Shown here in pieces: positions 61,543 through 64,000 of a stretch of 64,000 bases of DNA. The stretch lies in contig CABTYO010000004.1 in the NCBI GenBank assembly GCA_902489075.1, forward strand, positions 1-64,000, read 5' to 3'. The first letter of the stretch is position 1. Every line of letters starts with the position of its first letter. A program made the translations under genes and the position numbers. The notes under the pieces are model-generated. The model was given only the letters and a program-made list of their open reading frames with translations. It was not told where the DNA came from and ran no database searches. This DNA is from an uncultured Faecalicatena sp. Lineage in GTDB: Bacteria; Bacillota; Clostridia; Lachnospirales; Lachnospiraceae.

Positions 61543-62352
61543 TTACTTTTTCCAGGTTCGTTCTATAGTACTATTATACTCTGAAGGAGCTATCCCCATA
61601 ATCCTTTTATACTTTTTATAAAAATGACTCTCATCATAAAATCCAAGTATATAGCAAATTTCCTTAACCTGCTCCCCCTCCCAAAGTAGATTATTTGCTT
61701 TTCTTATTCTTAGATGATCTATATAATCAGAAATGGTAACACCATAAGAATTTTTAAACACTCTTGATATATATTCTTTATTAGAATAAAATTGGTTTTC
61801 CAAATCATCTAGGCTAATATGCTTACAATAATTCTCATCTAAATACCTTTTAATATTCTGAACTAATTTTTTCTTTCTTGTCTGCTCTAACCCCTTTTCC
61901 TTTTCATTAATTGCATGAAAGTATTTTAATAATTCTGGATATAACCATTCTCCATCATTTGTCAGACGATTCCTATTCTCTCTCACTTTTAACTGAGCCA
62001 TCTTTAAGGCATCGTTTAACTCATCTTCATCAACAGGTTTTAAAATATAATTTACAGCATTACTTACAATCGCCTGCTTTGTATACTTAAAATCATCATA
62101 TCCACTAATCACAATTACTGAAATGTATGGGTATTGCTCTTTTAAATATCTCAGTAACTCATCGCCACATAACCCCGGCATCTGCATATCCGTCAAAATA
62201 ATATCTACACATAAAGTTTTCAACACATCTTTTAATTCATTTCCATTTACACATTCCCCAATTAATTGCAATTGTAGCTGCTCCCAATGAATAAGTGCCT
62301 TTAGACCAACTCGTATTTTATTTTCATCATCCGCTATAATTACCCTGTACAT
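61543..62352 (-). CDS. YesN-like AraC-type response regulator
   Basis: A 269-aa regulator. Receiver: DDE at 8-10, D55 in IILTDMQMPGLCG, Lys in YILKPVDEDEL. C-terminal AraC domain with two helix-turn-helix segments (CKHISLDDLENQFYSNKEYISRVFKNSYGVTISDYI and ILGFYDESHFYKKYKRIMGIAPSEY). Overlaps the kinase gene by 26 bases. Likely activator of the importer/sulfatase operon on the same strand. Confidence 0.92.
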   Translation of the reverse strand: MYRVIIADDENKIRVGLKALIHWEQLQLQLIGECVNGNELKDVLKTLCVDIILTDMQMPGLCGDELLRYLKEQYPYISVIVISGYDDFKYTKQAIVSNAVNYILKPVDEDELNDALKMAQLKVRENRNRLTNDGEWLYPELLKYFHAINEKEKGLEQTRKKKLVQNIKRYLDENYCKHISLDDLENQFYSNKEYISRVFKNSYGVTISDYIDHLRIRKANNLLWEGEQVKEICYILGFYDESHFYKKYKRIMGIAPSEYNSTIERTWKK

Positions 62353-64000
62353 CGTCACCACTCCTATCAATAGAAAATCCTATTTCTGTGCCTTTCCCCA
62401 CTACACTTTTTATCTCCATTCTAAACCGATTGCCATATAAATATTTTAGTCTGCGGTAGACATTGCATAATCCAATATGCTTTTTCTCTATTTTATAGTT
62501 ATCATCTGCGAATCCATCTTTTATTTCATTCATTATTTCTTTCGTGATACCACAACCATCATCTTTTATTCTCACCTCAAGAAGTTTCGAGCCACTATCC
62601 GAAATGTAGATATCTATATTCCCTGTACTCCCCTTAGCCTTAAATCCATGAACTATTGAATTCTCTACCAATGGTTGAAATGTTAGTTTAGGAAGCAAAC
62701 AATCATCAAGTTTATCCTGAATCTCTACATTTACAACTAATTTTTCTTCAAACCTGAACTTTTGTATATAAATATAGTCTTTTAGATTCTGTAATTCTTT
62801 CTCCAGAATAACTACCGAATCTTCCTTTATAGAATACCTTAACATTTTAGCTAAAATTGTTATAGATTTATAGACGTCCTTCATTCCTCTTTCCAGTGCT
62901 ACACTGCCAATAGACTGTAAAACATTATTAATAAAATGTGGATTTATCTGTGCCATAAGCGAATACAACTGAGCTTCTCTGTTATATAATTCCAGTTCAT
63001 ATTTCTCCGTAATCAGCTGGTTAATTCTATACGCCATCTGATTAAAACTGTTACTAATATCTTTAAACTCATCTTCCCTTACTGATTTAATTCTCACATT
63101 CAGGTTTCCAAGTGAAAATTCATCCAGACAATTTTTAAGATCATTAATGGGTTTTGTCAAGGATTGTATCAGGTATAAAATAATTATGATCATTATAATC
63201 ATAATTAAAAACAGTAAAACAAAAAGCATTCCTAATCCCTGAATTAAGTTAGCATTCAAATCACGTTTTTCCACACATTTATAAATCATATTTGAATTAT
63301 CATCAGCCATAATGTAAACGACAGCTTTTTGTTTTTTATCTTTTGGTCCCATATAACTGAAATGTCCTGCATTATTTTCTGAATTTTTAATGTATTCGTA
63401 TATATAATTTCTATCATACAGAGACACTTCATTATCTGTTGAGTAAATCACTTCTCCATATTTATTCAAGCAATATAGCTTTTCTGTTTGTTGTGTAAGA
63501 GAATTAGCACAAATATCTTTCATATACCGCTCATAAATATTAATACACAAAATAGTTCTTTTCCCGGATAAATCAGTATAGCTCTTTATAAACGAAAAAA
63601 CTTCCGAATCATTATTAATTTCCTTCAATTCCCCCATTAAAACATGTTTATGCTGAGGTTGTATATACATCTCACTGTCTGACATAACACCTGCCCGATA
63701 CCATGAAGTATTCTGCACCTCATTACAATTTTCGTATGTTACGTTTCCACTTGAGCTTTTTATAATCAATCTATTTTCTTGTGTGCTATAGTGAAATATA
63801 GATTCAATATTTTTGTTATCATTAAAAACAAAATCAATCCTTTTCATGATATCTTCCATTTCTTTAGACTGTTTTTCTGTAAGGTCAGGATAAAGGATAA
63901 AAGACGCATACACATCAATCTGTTGAATATAGTCTTCAAATCTGCTGTTAATTCCGCTCAAAATTGCATAGGATGAATCATAATAGTTCTTTGAGGACTG
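62327..64000 (-). CDS. YesM-like sensor histidine kinase, 5' end outside window
   Basis: At least 557 codons are open to the right edge (continuing QSSKNYYDSSYAI before the TTG at 63961), so the start is beyond 64000. An extracytoplasmic sensor region (about the first 255 residues) is followed by a membrane helix (LGMLFVLLFLIMIIMIIIILYLI), HAMP (KPINDLKNCLDEFSLGNLNV), a His-kinase domain with QINPHFINNVLQSIGSVAL and a HATPase domain (QPLVENSIVHG; DDGCGITKE). Paired with the YesN-like regulator; probably senses an extracellular carbohydrate. Confidence 0.93.
   Translation of the reverse strand, partial: QSSKNYYDSSYAILSGINSRFEDYIQQIDVYASFILYPDLTEKQSKEMEDIMKRIDFVFNDNKNIESIFHYSTQENRLIIKSSSGNVTYENCNEVQNTSWYRAGVMSDSEMYIQPQHKHVLMGELKEINNDSEVFSFIKSYTDLSGKRTILCINIYERYMKDICANSLTQQTEKLYCLNKYGEVIYSTDNEVSLYDRNYIYEYIKNSENNAGHFSYMGPKDKKQKAVVYIMADDNSNMIYKCVEKRDLNANLIQGLGMLFVLLFLIMIIMIIIILYLIQSLTKPINDLKNCLDEFSLGNLNVRIKSVREDEFKDISNSFNQMAYRINQLITEKYELELYNREAQLYSLMAQINPHFINNVLQSIGSVALERGMKDVYKSITILAKMLRYSIKEDSVVILEKELQNLKDYIYIQKFRFEEKLVVNVEIQDKLDDCLLPKLTFQPLVENSIVHGFKAKGSTGNIDIYISDSGSKLLEVRIKDDGCGITKEIMNEIKDGFADDNYKIEKKHIGLCNVYRRLKYLYGNRFRMEIKSVVGKGTEIGFSIDRSGDDVQGNYSG

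Overview
The window looks like a chromosomal contig from a gut-type Clostridia (Bacillota), most likely a Lachnospiraceae relative. The evidence is the family content: tungsten aldehyde oxidoreductase, DUF6774, DUF5685, DUF5131, DUF1848, clostridial hydrophobic-W (ChW) repeats, butyrate kinase, many ABC-2 antimicrobial-peptide transporters and YesNM-type regulation. Ribosome binding sites are strong (AGGAGG type). The first 21 bases match the 3' end of an Illumina TruSeq adapter, so the left edge is a contig end. The right edge cuts a sensor kinase. No rRNA, tRNA, CRISPR array or intact insertion sequence was recognised.

Layout. 1-5 kb (-): an operon for an NAD-coupled tungsten aldehyde oxidoreductase (Fe-S subunit, AOR, MoaD-like sulfur carrier, NuoE-like, NuoF-like), preceded by a structured leader with a perfect 15-bp terminator that reads as a Moco/Tuco-type riboswitch. 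5-10 kb: a MOSC/E1 fusion, a YkgJ cysteine-cluster protein, a Dus enzyme, a DUF6774 small protein with an apparent ACG start, a drug/metabolite exporter, then a 600-bp nested palindromic repeat. 10-13.6 kb (-): response regulator, ABC ATPase, permease and kinase of a peptide-antibiotic resistance module.

13.8-21.7 kb (-): an AT-rich island encoding a quorum-regulated class II bacteriocin. A LytTR regulator and AgrC/ComD-like kinase are followed by a direct-repeat operator, a 23-aa peptide, two double-glycine leader peptides that each carry a GxxxG motif (a probable two-peptide bacteriocin), a CPBP protease/immunity protein, a C39 peptidase ABC exporter and an HlyD-type adaptor. 22-25.5 kb (-): ECF sigma factor, membrane partner, ABC ATPase and permease.

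25.8-38.4 kb (-): DUF5131 and DUF1848 proteins, a DUF5685/J-domain/membrane trio, a lipoprotein with a cysteine-containing repeat tail, an MBOAT plus DHHW O-acetylation pair, a ChW-repeat surface transglutaminase-like protein and a flotillin. 38.5-46 kb: a large coiled-coil FtsX permease whose ATPase gene carries an internal deletion, its TetR regulator, a HIT protein and a LanFEG-like ABC transporter. 46-55 kb: a polytopic membrane protein, a Phd/RelE toxin-antitoxin pair, and an unusual acyl cluster (thiolase-like, OB-fold Zn ribbon, ACP, phosphotransacylase, butyrate kinase, DUF1097) divergent from a PucR-family regulator.

55-64 kb (-): a second AT-rich island with a YesMN two-component system, a lipoprotein binding protein, two permeases and two ATPases of an SsuABC-like importer, a cytoplasmic Cys-type sulfatase and a RhaM-like mutarotase. 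This reads as an uptake and desulfation pathway for an unidentified small molecule.
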